Assembly: GCA_023376005.1 (NCBI GenBank)
Contig: CM042160.1
Coordinates: 80,110,376-80,174,375, forward strand
Direction: 5' to 3'
Source of the DNA: Doryteuthis pealeii
Taxonomy: Eukaryota; Mollusca; Cephalopoda; Myopsida; Loliginidae
DNA: 64,000 nucleotides
Shown here: piece by piece, positions 1-13,900 of the stretch
Layout of the letters: each line of letters begins with the position of its first letter
Position numbering within the stretch: the first letter of the stretch is position 1
Notes under the pieces: model-generated
What the model was told of the DNA's origin: nothing
The model's input: only the letters and a program-made list of their open reading frames with translations
The model's database searches: none
Made by a program: the position numbers and the translations under genes

Positions 1-876
1 TACTCCTTCTGTCCATAATAGTTGATACATTTAGTGTATAAAATTCCTATGCAAATGTACCAACAATTATGGGACAGAGGTTGTGTTTTACTCGTTCTGT
101 CCCATAATACTTGATACATTTAGTGTATAAAGTTCCCAGCAAATGTACCAACAATTATGGGACAGAGTTTGTATGTTTTACTCCTTCTGTCCCATAATAG
201 TTGATACATTTAGTGTATAAAATTCCTATGCAAATGTACCAACAATTATGGGACAGAGTTGTGTGTTTTACTCCTTCTGTCCCATAATACTTGATACATT
301 TAGTGTATAAATTCCTATGCAAATGTACCAACAATTATGGGACAGAGGTTGTGTGTTTTACTCCTTCTGTTCCATAATAGTTGATACATTTAGTGTATAA
401 AATTCCCATGCAAATGTACCAACAATTCTGGGACAGGTTGTGTGTTTTACTCCTTCTGTCCCATAATAGTTGATACATTTAGTGTATAAAATTCCTATGC
501 AAATGTACCAACAATTATGGGACAGAGGTTGTATGTTTTACTCGTTCTGTCCCATAATACTTGATACATTTAGTGTATAAAATTCCCATGCACAATGACA
601 ATTATGGACTGTTTTACTCGTTCTGTCCCATAATACTTGATACATTTAGTGTATAAAATTCCTATGCAAATGTACCAACAATTATGGGACAGAGGTTGTG
701 TTTTACTCCTTCTGTTCCATAATAGTTGATACATTTAGTGTATAAAAATTCCTATGCAAATGTACCAACAATTATGGGACAGAGGTTGTGTTGTTTTACT
801 CCTTCTGTCCCATAATAGTTGATACATTTAGTGTATAAAATTCCTATGCAAATGTAACAACTATTATGAGACAGTG
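1..876. repeat. Tandem array of about ten 75-bp hairpin units with short linkers
   Basis: Period about 88-93 bp, about ten units. Each unit begins CTCCTTCTGTCCCATAATA and ends TTATGGGACAGAGG, so its ends are imperfect inverted repeats of about 25 bp and each unit folds on itself. A GTTGTGTGTTTTA linker separates units. ATGCAAAT lies near the middle of eight of ten units. Unit 7 (about 545-610) is internally shortened. The array may start before the window. It lies in the intron 5' of WDR70 visible exon 1 and ends about 30 bp from its acceptor. A solitary relative is at 3385-3446. Confidence 0.93.
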
Positions 877-905
877 ACAAATCTTTTTATTTTGTTTTTT
901 CCCAG

Positions 906-989
906 AATCTGAAAAGAAAGCACGAACTTTTGATTTTATGGCAATGTTTGAGAAGGCAAAGCAAGGTGCTTCTGAAAGAAACAAAAAAG
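906..989 (+). CDS. WDR70: WDR70 visible exon 1 (N-terminal)
   Basis: The acceptor is TTTTTTCCCAG at 895-905 and the donor is AAG/GTATAT. The exon opens with two bases of a split codon, then reads SEKKARTFDFMAMFEKAKQG and ends with the first base of a Gly codon. The KKARTFD motif followed by a MFE helix is the conserved WDR70 N-terminal signature. The hairpin tandem array ends only about 30 bp upstream, so it nearly abuts the polypyrimidine tract. The start codon must lie on an exon before the window. Confidence 0.9.
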
Positions 990-1916
990 GTATATTTCAT
1001 TTCATTTCCCTATGCTGTGTGATTTTATATATAACATGACATTGTTTTTCTAAGTAAAAAATTTGTTAACATATTTCATATGTGAATATATTTCACATAG
1101 AAACAGAAACTTGAAGTTTGAAAATACTCAGTACTAGTGATTCCATATTTTCTGTTCCCTAGCAGTCTTGCTATCTAAATCCAGAATCTTAGGTTTTAAT
1201 AGCTTGTCCATTTTGACAAATCTGAACGAAAGAGTTTTGTGGTGAATAGAATGTTGTAATCTAGGATTTACTAAAAAGAATTCACCACAAAACTACTGAC
1301 TTATTTAACCTTCTTCTAGTTAGAAGGAAGATATTTATTTGCATATGAATTACACATAAAATAGAATTGAATTTAAAGTTTTGTAATATAAAGACTTAGA
1401 ACAAAATATATTAATCTTTAATTTAAAAAGTTGTTTTTTTAAATTAAATTAACTTTGAATAACATTGAATAAATTAATAATTTTCATTTGAATTGATACA
1501 TGAAATTTTCCATTTACAATTAAGGACACTTGTTTAATTCTTAACTTCTTTTTATTGTTATATTATTAGGGGTAAAAAAAAGAAAAATTAAAAAGTACAT
1601 TTTTTATCACTTTAGCACAACAAGCAATTAAATTTAGATTTGTCATATGTATATAAAAAAAATATTTTAGAAAAATAAAATTTTGTTTCAAAGCACTCAT
1701 GAGTTTAGTATAACATTTTTTTAAATAATATTCTAAATGTAAAAAAAAATCCTAAATTAAACAAATATTGTAATACACAAATTATTAGTGATTTTTAAAA
1801 AATTTGATAAAGAATTTGATAAATTATTATCTTCTTACTCCTTTCTCTCACTGTCTCTTACTCCTTGAAGTTCTTAAAATCCTTTTAGTCCAGTCATGGA
1901 CCAGGTACTTCTGCTA

Positions 1917-1957
<41 letters not shown>

Positions 1958-4900
1958 AAATCATGTTTTATATAAGTACATTAATTATATGAGATTTTGA
2001 TTCATATTCTAATAGCATTTTCCATTCACTTTTTACTTTACTTCCAGGTGATGACAGTCAATCTTCAGAAAACGTGACCCTAAACAAACCAATCCAACAT
2101 TTATCGCAAAAAGATGACAGAAGAGATTTTTTAAAACCAAAAGAAAAGGCAGAAAAGCACATAGGACCTTCAAAATTTCAGCCTTTATCTAGTAAAGATG
2201 ATGATGATGCTGATGATCTTATTGGTCCACCAGTTCCATCTTCTTTTAAAAGTTGTGCCAAAAAAGAGGAAGATGATGAAGATGCTGATCTCATTGGTCC
2301 ACCAATTCCATCCTCTTTGAAAAACAAGAGTAAAAAAGAGGAGGAAGAGGATGATGATGATGATGAAGATGAAGAAGTAAGTAGATTCCTTATTTAGTTG
2401 TCATTTAACCTAATTTCAAGTGTATGATTATAACTCCTTGGCTATCAAATATGAATTGTTTTGGGGGTATTTATCACAGACTCACAGTTAAAGAACCTTT
2501 ATGTTTAATTACAAACTTTAAGGGCTGAGAAAAATACACTGATATATATGTATATATATATATTTACCAACCCCTTCACATGAGTAGAATGTGACACAAA
2601 GTCGATTTCTTAAGCAGAGTTTAACATGTTTGAATTCAGAGTTTTTCTTTTCCTATGTTGCCTAACCAGTTTTAAAGAACTCACCCTACTATTTACCCAT
2701 AGTTAGTGGGACAATAATTGGATTCATACCTTTCCCAAGGGTATTAGCACTATGTGAAATGCAAACAGCCTCATCCAGAATTTGAATTCAGTTCATTGTG
2801 TCCATCTCTTTCAACGGTAACCATTACACCACCATGCACTTCCTGATAACTCTAATAAAAGGTGTAATGTATGTAATCATATAGCAATGGATTGTCTCGC
2901 TCAACAGGAAAGGCTGAGAAATCAAGAACTCAAACCATGAAGGAACATCATATACTATTTTTTATGTCAGCATCCGGGTCACATGTCAAGATTATCCAGT
3001 AAACGGACAGGGGGGGGTGACTCGTTAGCACCCATCTCCTTCCTAGACAAGATGTGAACTCAGAACTGCTAATGGTAGCGGTTGGTGTGAGCAGAAGAAG
3101 GTGAGTTGCACTAGTTGACTCTGGGTGCTCACGCACTATTGTCAGCAGGAAGTTGGGCTGAACATGTGAAAAGCAAAATATGTATGTGATAATTGTTTGT
3201 GGTGGAACATTTAGGGAGTGATCATATTTTTTAGTCTATTCTTTGAATGTAAATAATGAAATGTAAACGATTGTGATCGAGATCCAAAAAGACCCAAATA
3301 GATTTTTTCTCTTAAATAATTTAAACATTTTTTTAAAGTTTTTTTTTTGTTAAAATTCATTTGACTTAATGTTCATTATTACTACCTCTGTCTCATGATA
3401 TTACATTTATTTTATGCAAATATATGTAATTATTTTAAGACAGAGGTAGGTTTTTTTTAAAGTGTTTTTTGTTTTGTTTTTTTATCATATCTTATATTTC
3501 CAGACTCTGGAGAAGACCATTCCACAATCTTTAGAAATTACTTTAGCCCATGGAGACAAAAGTGTAAGTTATTCTTTATTTATCTATTTAATTTTAGTCA
3601 TCATCCTATGCTCTAAATAACCCACAAGTGTTGATATGCCATTAAGCACCAACCAACTAACTTATGCTCAATTCAAATTTCTAAATTAAATATTATTAGC
3701 AACAAAATGTGCCCTCCAGGCATAAGTATTTGAATTTTAATGTAATGAAAAAAGAAAGACTAATGAAATTTGATAAGAATGTATATAAAAAGATTACAAT
3801 TATTTTAATTATATTTTAATTGGTTTCTACTTAAAGTCATTTATAGGATTGATTTTAATATGTTAGAGAATAAAACCATATTAGAGATTAATAACACCAA
3901 TTAATTATTTAATAAAAACCAATATGCAAATTAACCACACCATATATTATGTAAACCTTTATTTCTTAGGGATATATATATCTTTGATATATATTTACTA
4001 ACTCCTCTGCACAAGCAGGATGTGACATAAGGTTAATTTCTTAAACAGGTTTGAATTCAGAGTTTTCCTTCTCCTAGACTGGTTACCTAACCAAGGATAA
4101 AGATCCCAGTCTGCCCTATTATTTACCCATAGTTGGAGGAAGAGTTATTAGATGTATACATTTCCCAAAGGTATTAGGGCTATGTGAAATGCAAATAGCC
4201 TTGTCTAGGATTTGAACTCAGGACAACAAGCAGATTTCCTACAACACCAACTTGGGGATATATAAGACACATTGCAGGATTTTAAATGCACTAATAACAT
4301 GGGCTGTTTTGAAGCAAATCTAACTCAGATTTTCATAGAGACATTGTTGATAAATAAGATTTATTCTATGTATTAATGATTTTGACTATAAAATAAATAC
4401 TCATTGATAAACTTACGTATTTCTCAAGGGTATTGTGGCATAAGTTTCTGTTGCAGACAGACACTGAATCTCCATTATAATAAGATATTTGCTAATGGTT
4501 GAGTGACAGCCTGCTGCTGAGAGATGTTGACAAGGGGCAGTTTTTTAATTCTTTGAATTTCCACACCTTTGTGTGTGTGTGTGTAAAAGCTTGAAGGTCA
4601 AAAGCCCAAATTGTATTCCACATGATAACCATCTATTCATCGCTCTATCATGTTTGTTTTTATTTAAATTATACATTTCTACTGCCAATAATTGGTGGAA
4701 TATAAAACACTATCAAATTTGATTTGACTATAACTTCAAAGTTATAAGCAAGACTATGTTTCTGTATCTTTATTAATTAAAGGCATTGAGAGTAGTTTTC
4801 AATATATAGTATCACATAAATAAGTATTTCTCTGAATTTGTAAGATGAGTCTTGATAATTAGTATTATTTGAACTATTTTCCTCATTGTCATTGTTATCT

Positions 4901-7900
4901 GTACAATGTTTCAATTGGACACATAGCCTAATGGATAAAGGAGTTAGATTAAGACAGTTCTAAGTGACAGTTATCTCTAGACTGCAGGTTCAATCCTGGT
5001 CAGGGGCAGCAGTAACATAGAATAATAATTAACACAGCTTAACACCTGTACCCTGTCTATGGTTAGCGGAATGAGAATAGGATACCCCTGTGGACTGAAT
5101 AAAGGGTTAGGTTCAAAGTTTCGTGATGGCTCCCAATTATAACAAGAAGGTTCCCGATTATGACAAGAAATACCTGAAGAAGGCCGGAGGGCACATCAGC
5201 CGAAACGTTGTACAGATAACAATGAAGATGAGGACAATAATCTCTGAATAATACAAATAATACTAATAAATAAGTATAATCCTAACAGTTTTATAAAAAG
5301 TTAATTTTCTTCTAACCCAAAGATACTAAAATTTTATTATTTCTAGTGGATATTATTTAATACCAAACTTAAAAACCAAATAGCAGAAAAGGAATGATAA
5401 ATTATGGACTTACACCAGATAACTCAAAAATACAGTGAGATTACATATGCAAATCACTGTTTGGTAATAGAAAGGAATATGTATGATATTCTTCAGGAGA
5501 CATCAGAAAGACATATTCCAAATGATGAATATGAAACTTTTGTCAGTGCCCACTTAGAAGCAGCAGCTGAATGCATACCAATCAACCAACCAAAAAGTCA
5601 AATACACTGTCCCCTTAGGATACAAAAGCAGAGAAAATCTAAAAAAGCATCTGTATATAATAAAAAAAAAAAAAAACCTCTTCATAATAGAAATTCAATA
5701 AAATTAATCCTCTCTTCCTCCTCCCCCTCTTAGGTCTCTGCCCTGACCCTGGATCCATCTGGTGCTCGTCTTGTCACAGGAGGATATGATTGTGATATCA
5801 GATTTTGGGATTTTTCTGGCATGGATGCATCTTTGAAACCTTTCAGAACATTAAGGCCATGTGAATGGTAAGTGAGATTTTACAAGAATATTAATAACAA
5901 TACTTGTAAGTATGAAAATCATTTTTCAAACCAAAATTATCATCTAATGATGATTATTTACCATAATTCAATTTCATTTCTATAAATGTGATAATGCAAC
6001 AGAAAAATCTTTTCGATTTGCTTTGAAATTAGTTTTTCATTTGATGAATAACTTTGTGAAAATTTCCATCAACAGTTCAGAATTTAAAATGAAATCTGAA
6101 ATTGTAGGATAATTAAAATTTTAATTAAATGATGAAATGACTGTCTATAAATTTAAGAAGCATTGTCTGATCAACACTGTCACAACATGATATCATATGA
6201 TATCACAACATGATGTCATATGATATCACAACATGATGATGATATCACAACATGATGTCATATGATATCACAACATGATGTCATATGATATCACAACAAC
6301 ATGATATCAAATTGGTAACATTGATGATATGTCAAATTCTACAAACTGTTTGAAAATGTGAAACTTTTGAGAAGACATCATTTCAAAAATGATTTTGAAT
6401 TATTAAACTCATTCCTTGTGCTGCCTTTTTTACTATAATATTTTGGTCAGTCATAAAAGGGTAAGAAGATGTTTGAGTGTTTTAAGGTTTAAATGTAGCT
6501 GGATATTGTGGTTGCGTGTTCTTAGGGTTTTTGCTTTAACCCCATCTCATTTGATGGTCACGCTGAAAAGGAAGGAATTTAAGGAACGAAAAGGAAAGAG
6601 ACAGAGAAAGAAGGTGGTTTTATGATTTAGGCTTTATTGACCGGCCATAGTTGCCTGTGGCAAGGAGATATCCCCTGGCTAGTAGGAGCGATCAGACCCA
6701 GTTAAGGCCTAAATTCCTATGGCCGAGATATTCTCTTGAGGGTCAGGAGTCTGTCATTTTTCTTGCACATGTGCAGAGGGTTCTTCCGGTGAAGGCTCAT
6801 GGGAGTTTGTTGAGGTTTTTTATTCTAATTTTATTTTATTTTAATCCCCACAGTCATTACTCCAGCCTTCTTTTTTTTAGTTGTACAACATTTAAAGAAA
6901 GAGAATCGTCTCTTACTTACTTTAAAGGGACTTCTCTTTTTCCTCATAAATTCATTCTGAGAATCATTCTAGCTTAGACAAACATTTGATTGGTTTGCAA
7001 ATGCAGCTTCTTAGATGATCGCTTGTGGCTGGGCACAAAATCAAATGGAATAGCCAAAATTGTCTAAAAATAAACTCATTGTGAGAAAAAGTCTTGGACA
7101 ACAAATTATAGTAAGCACAGTTTTTTCATCATAGCAGCACTCAGTTGCACAGACTTAGTAGAGAAAGTTTGGTAAATTGTCTAATGCAAGAACCCTGGGC
7201 TTGTCTAAACTCTCTGGTTTCTGTCTCACCTCTGCTCTTAGACAAAACTATGAATCTCTTCCATGTAGATTCAGTTTCTTTGTCTTGTCAGAATCACCCA
7301 GGATTCATCAATCAGAAGTAGGTTCTGCTTGTCAAAGTTCACCAAGTTCATTTAGATCTGGTGCTGTTGCCAACTCACATTGCTACATTACGAATACTAG
7401 TAAGAATATGCACCCTCCTGGTGTAATTATTTCAATTTTAATGGAATGGTATATATTAATTGGAGAGACTAATGACATTAAATAAGAACACATATAAAAA
7501 GATTACACTTATTTTAATTGTTTTCTATATAAAATCATTCAGGATTGATTTTAATACATTGGAGAATAAAACAATGATATTAGAGATCAATAACACCAAG
7601 TAATTATTCATTAAACCTGGGGTTATTTCCTATAACTTCAACCTAAAAAGGGGAACCACTCTGAATGAATTTTATCTGTTAAGCTAACCCTAAACCCCGT
7701 CTTCTTTTTTCCTAGTAGATCAATAAATAAATAATTTATCAGCCAATCAGAGTGGTTCCCCTTTTTTAGGTTGGAGTTATACGAAATAACCATACCAGTA
7801 TGCAAATTAACCACACTATATATTATGTAAACCTTTATTTCTTAGTGATATATAAGACACATTGCAGGATTTTAAACACACTAATAACATGGGCAGTTTT

Positions 7901-10900
7901 GAGGCAAATCTAACTCAGATTTTCATAGAGACATCGTTAATAAATAAGATTTATTCTATGTATTAATGATTTTGATTATAAATTAAATATTCATTGATAA
8001 ACTTACGCAATTCCTGAGGGTAATGTGATGTAAGCAGTGACATTGTTACATTTACAGACAGGCAGATACTGAATCTCCATTATAATAAGATATTACCATA
8101 ATGTTTTTGATCTCTAAAAAATATTTGTTTTCTTTATATTTTCAGTACTAATAGTTTTATATATAAATGAATCACTTTCTACTCCCCCCACCTCTTTCTA
8201 CTTCTCTTCCCAACTTCCCCCCCCCCCTTTCTCTTCCTGTTTCCTTTTCTCTTCCTTCTCTCTTCCCATCCTCGTCTCTCTTTTTCTTCTTTTCCCTTCT
8301 CTGCCTCTTTTTCACACATTTTTCCATTATAATCTTCCTCCGCCCCCCCTCCCTAGTTTCTACCCCTTGGCTCACTCGACACAGAACAGCCATAGGCACA
8401 CATTTACTTTTTTAAATAGATTAGATTATGTCACATTTAAAACATTTAAAAAATATTTTGAATTTTCATCCTAATCATTTCAGTAATCTGAACATTAGCT
8501 ACAGAAATGAGAGTAACCTCCCCTTGTTTCTTTTACTTTGAATGTTTTAACACGAAAATATCATAAAATGTGTTCTTAATTGTGCTTGCATATTATTTGA
8601 AATGAACTTAATTGTTATTAAGAACACATTTTATAATATTTTCATGTTAAAACATGCAGTTGTATTGATTCAAACAAATTCGGTGTAGATTTACGGGGAA
8701 ATGAAAATGGCCGAACAAAATATACGGCTTCCTGAAAGTGAAACAAACAAGGGGAGGTTACTCTAATTTCTGTAGCTAATGTTCAGATTACCATCATTTC
8801 TGTATCCCACTTCTATTTGCCAGGAATGGAATACTTTTTCCATTAAAGGAAAAATATTCTTGAAATTGTTTATGTCAAAAGCAAATTTAAGATTAAGTAG
8901 CAAAAAATTTGTTTTCCTTTTCTCAAAATTTCTAAGTAGAATAATCCTCACAATTTTAATTTTGTTTTTCCTTTTCAGCCATCAGATTCGTAATATTCAA
9001 TACAGCACAACTGGAGATGTTATTCTGGTGATTGCTGCAAATGCACAAGCCAAAGTTTTAGACAGAGATGGTTTTGAGATGATGGAATGTGTCAAAGGTG
9101 ATCAATATGTTGCTGATATGGCAAATACTAAGGTTAATATTTATCTGTTGTTTTTTTTTTTTTGTCTAAATTTATAAGATGTGGAATTATCATTAACTAG
9201 TTGGACCCATGGAATTTCACAAAAAGAAAAATCAAGAGGAGCTATTTAAGCCAGAAACGATGATGTGCAATTTCAATATTCATTTGTTCATAAAATAATC
9301 TATTCATTATAAAATTAAGTCATTAATGAATAAAGTACTTAAAAATTAATCAAAATTGGACAGTTCTCTGATTTTTAGCAATTGTTTTAAAATTATATTT
9401 TTTATTACCGCCCTTGATAAAAATGCCCATAACTATAATTATGGGAAGAAGAAAAGTCTTGAACTTTCCAGTTGTAAATTTTTTTTTTTTTAATTATTTT
9501 CTTTATTGTAATTAAGTAAAAAGCATAAATATTAACTTTGAATGAAAATATATAAGGAAAAATAATGAATAGTCAATATATCTTATTATAATGGAGATTG
9601 TGTGTTTTTCTGTCTGTAACCGAAACTATATTACTACTCAAGTCACAATTCCCTTAATTATTTACGTCAAATTCTCCATAATTTCATTCTTTTAAACCTT
9701 CAGTTATTAATAAAAATTGTTTTACATTATTAATACTGTTGACCATATCTACGTACTAATAACTTGCAATTGTATTTATATACAACAAAATAGCGGTTTA
9801 CAGTTTGAACGAGAAGGCTAATTTGCATATTGATATTTAAAATTTTATTTTAATAAATATGTGCTTGGTATTATTGATTTCTAATTGTTTGGTTTTATCT
9901 TAAGAAATATAAACAAAAATCTTGTGGATAAATCTTAAAAGAAATTTATTTACAAGAAGAAATAACTGTAATATTATCCTTTACTTCCTATTTTAACTAA
10001 ATAGTTAAATTAGGAAAATTTACCAATGAAACAGGTGAGTAATGGAAAATGATGGAATAGTTAGTTTCAAAGTTGTTCTATTTTTCGATTATACCCCTCT
10101 GTTGCAGATCTTTTTATCTGCATTCTTAGTCAGTTTCATTAGCCTTTCTAATTTAATATGATATTTTATTATATCAAAACTTAAATACTTGCACCCGGAG
10201 GGTGCATATATTTGCTAGTTTAAATAATATTCAAGATATTCTTCTAGCAGTAATTTTGGAGTGTTGTCTTTTGGTCTGTGTCTCATTTTTCTGTTAAAAA
10301 CCTTCTCAGATCCCATAAGTTTTATAGAAGAACAATTGTCTACCTAAACACCTTTTGATTGAACAATACATTTTCATTTCCCAGATTGAGTGGGAGGAAC
10401 AAAAACAATCTTAAGACCTTTCATATTGGGTTGGCCAATATTGGCTTGGTTGCTGACATTTCAATATCAACTTTCGGCTTCAGAAAAAGGTTATCTAAGT
10501 GCATTGAGTTTCCTTATCACAAGACACATCTGGAATTTTTGACAGCTTTGATAAACTTATCAATTTAGCAACTCCAGTGACCTTTGCTGAAACTAGTAAA
10601 CTCAGTCAGAAGAATTAACCTTTATGCAATGTTTTTGTTTTAATGTTTTCCAGTTTGATGAAATTCTTCTCACTTACAAAAAGGAAAGAATTTTAAATAC
10701 CAAGTGAAATTCACATTGTGTCAATAAACAACAACCAATTTACAAAATCTAGAATGGAAAAAAAAATAGAGGGGAAAAAAATAAATATTTGCATTCTGAA
10801 GGAAGCGGGTTCGATTCTACAGTCCTACATGCCAGGCAAAGCCTAGCCCGCTTCCTTCGAAAATACGGCAGACCTTCACGTTCGCCACTCACCTCGTGTT

Positions 10901-13900
10901 CTCTGTCACACAAAATCATTATCAACTTTTATCAAAGTAATTAATTTGGGCTCTTCTTATTTGGTTTCCTTTCTATTTCACAATGTTACTGCCACTTCAT
11001 TCAAGGGATAAACAATGGAATCTCCTTTTTTTATGGGATACTAGATAAGTCAAATGTTTTTGCAATATTTTAGTATGTGCTAGTTTGCAGTGTATATATC
11101 ACATAACCAAAACAGTTCAAGCTGTGGAAAAGCACATGTTGAGGTTGGTAGTATCATGGTAGTTAGTGTGCTGACATGTTATGCATTGCTTTATTTGGTG
11201 TGTGATTTGAAAGCTGCACACAGAGAGACGTGCAATGTAATCTCATTCAGGAACTTTTTTTGTCCAATTTCTGTATTTCAAATACAGAAAAATTTATTTT
11301 AGTTATTCCACTTGAAAAATGGTTTTATTTTTTATTTTTTTATTTTCAACTTTTTTAGGGTCATGTTGCTATGTTGAATTCTGGTTGTTGGAATCCAAAA
11401 GAACGTCATGAGTTTATGACTTGTGCAAATGATGGGTAAGTAGATTTTCTTTCTTTCTTTTCACAAGACAGTAGAATATTTGTATAATAAATGAATAGAC
11501 AATCCGTCGGGTTGTCATACATCAGTGCCCTCGTCAGCAAGACTGTAATGCAACTCCCCCCATGTTTTAAGGCAGGCCTTAAATAATCATACTAAAAATC
11601 CCACATCTGGGTCAATCGTGCAGTGTAGTGATTTATATGCACACCAACGAGGTAGACCGACATCAAGGTACAACTCACGATCAGGAGGATGTGAGTTCAA
11701 TCCCCCCTGATCTCATTTTGCAAGCCAGATATATTCGTGCACACTTTTAGCTACCACATGTGTGATTTCTCTCGCCACAATTTGCAGACTCCTATTAGTG
11801 ACTGGAGTCTGGCAATATTGGCAACTTATGTAATTGTTAGTCATCTTAAACTTTCTCTGATACTGTGCAATCAACTGTTCAAGTCAAGATCTTGCTGTGG
11901 ACGTCTCTGCACATCAGAAAAAATGCCATGTGAAAATATTGAGTCAAAAGTTTTGCAACATTTTGGTAACATGAAGCACAATTCAGCAGCTGTGGATGCT
12001 TTTGCTGATGAATCAAAAGTAAAGTTTTTAAATGCCATCCTTGGCCAGTTGAAAAGGGCTTAAAGTAAGTAAGTCCTGAGTTATGGAATCCTTTGGTAAG
12101 TGAATAAGTCCTATCCTGTGTATTGTTAAAGGTCCAGTGATTTAATCCTATGTCCGTCGTCTACGAAAAGCAAAGTAGTTATGGCCAGTACTGTCGGTTT
12201 AAGTATTGTATCAGCAGCAGAGTACTGCCAGTGATTGGCCAAGAGAGTTCATATGATTCTTGCCGAGTCTATAAATAAAAGCAGGCGTCTAGCACACACC
12301 TTATATATAAAAAGCCAACACACTGGACTGTGAAATGTCAAGCTCACCTGCTACTCATCATATTTACCTTGGAGTATGATCTCAGAATACACAGTTTGAA
12401 GTCTTTGCCCGACTGGTGAGGTTCTTGTAACCCAAGCAAAATTTCTCAAAATAAACGGTTACTGTACTGTGAGCAATGAAAAAAACCCCCTGCACAACAA
12501 ATATTTTTGGTTACTTCTGAATTAGACTATGCTGCATATTCATCTGTACAGCGTCCAAATCACACACAGAGTGATGCAATGCACAACTAGCATGATACGA
12601 CCAATGACAGTGGGTACTTTCTACAGCTTCAACAGCTTCAGTCACATGATATATTCACCACAAACGAGCATGTACTAAAATATTGCAAAACTTTTGACTC
12701 ATCCTAGTAATTTAAAAAAAAAAAAAATTTTAGACTTACTTGTTGCTCTTTCGATAATCTAAACAATAGCTACATAAATGAGAGTAACTTCGTCTAGTTT
12801 GTTTCACTTTGAGGAAGCCTTATGTTTTAGTCAGCCATTTTCACCTCACCATAAATCTACACTGAAAATACAATTTTGTTCGAATCAATACAACTGCATG
12901 TTTTAACACAAAAATGTGTTTTTAATTGTGCTTGTGCATTATTTGAAATGAACTTAATTGTCATTAAGAACACATTTGATGATATTTTTGTGTTAAAACA
13001 TGCAGTTGTATTGATTCGAACAAATTTGTATTTTCCATGTAGATTTACAGTGAAATGAAAATGGACGACCAAAACAAACGGCTTCCTCGAATGTAATGTC
13101 CTTGAGTCATCAAGTCTGATTCAATGACATTACATTCTATGTATTTTGGATGAAATAATTTTTCTTTTCTGCTTCTTATCTTCTCTACTGAACATTCATT
13201 CCAATTTTCTAGGACTGTGCGTCTTTGGGACGTTGATAATGAATACAGACAGCGTGTTGTAATAAAAACCAAAAACCAACAAGGACGTAAAACCAATGCA
13301 ACTGCTTGCACATATTCACGTGATGGACGCTACCTTGCTGTCGCTTGCCAAGATGGATCCATTCAATTGTGGGATTGCAACAGGAAATTTGTGAGTATTA
13401 ATTTCTATAATCAGGTTTTCTTTTTATTTTACAAAATGTTGTTTTTTTTTCGTCTGGGGGTTCAGAAGATTGCTAGGCACATGAGAAATCATTACTTCTA
13501 TTTAATATTTTGTTTTTGTTATTATCTTATATTAGGACCATGACACCTGGTGTCTTAGTATCAACCATGTTGTCTTCTCTTTTGAAAACATCTGCAGTGT
13601 CATCCTCAAGGTCGATAGACACAGGAGGAAGAATCTCAATACTATGTCATCAAAACCTGACCAGACCTTCAGCTACAGCCACTGCAACCATGACTGCCTG
13701 TCCTATATTGACCATGTCAGACATGCGTGCGCTTGTAGTTAACATGGACCTTTTCTTCATTTCATTGAATTCAAGCAATGGCAAATAAATATGGTGCTAA
13801 GAAAAAATTGAAAGAAAAAGTAGAGAATGAATTTAAGATGTTAGATTTGATTTCTGCCAATTGGTAGGTTCTTTTAGGTTAAACGGCTAGAGCAACTGTT

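Noticed and set aside
1..876. A CRISPR array
   Set aside because: Repeats are regularly spaced, but the linkers are the same in each unit, the units are palindromes, and the context is a eukaryotic intron.
8167..8415. Long open frames on both strands
   Set aside because: Pyrimidine-rich low complexity; the peptides are Ser/Pro/Leu/Phe or Arg/Glu/Lys runs with no domain.
11737..12063. A 108-codon open frame in WDR70 intron 6
   Set aside because: Overlaps a mariner-like terminal repeat and SINE-like DNA; no recognised domain.
13510..13788. An extra WDR70 exon after exon 7
   Set aside because: Exon 7 joins exon 8 in phase with conserved protein on both sides; the frame here has no WD features.
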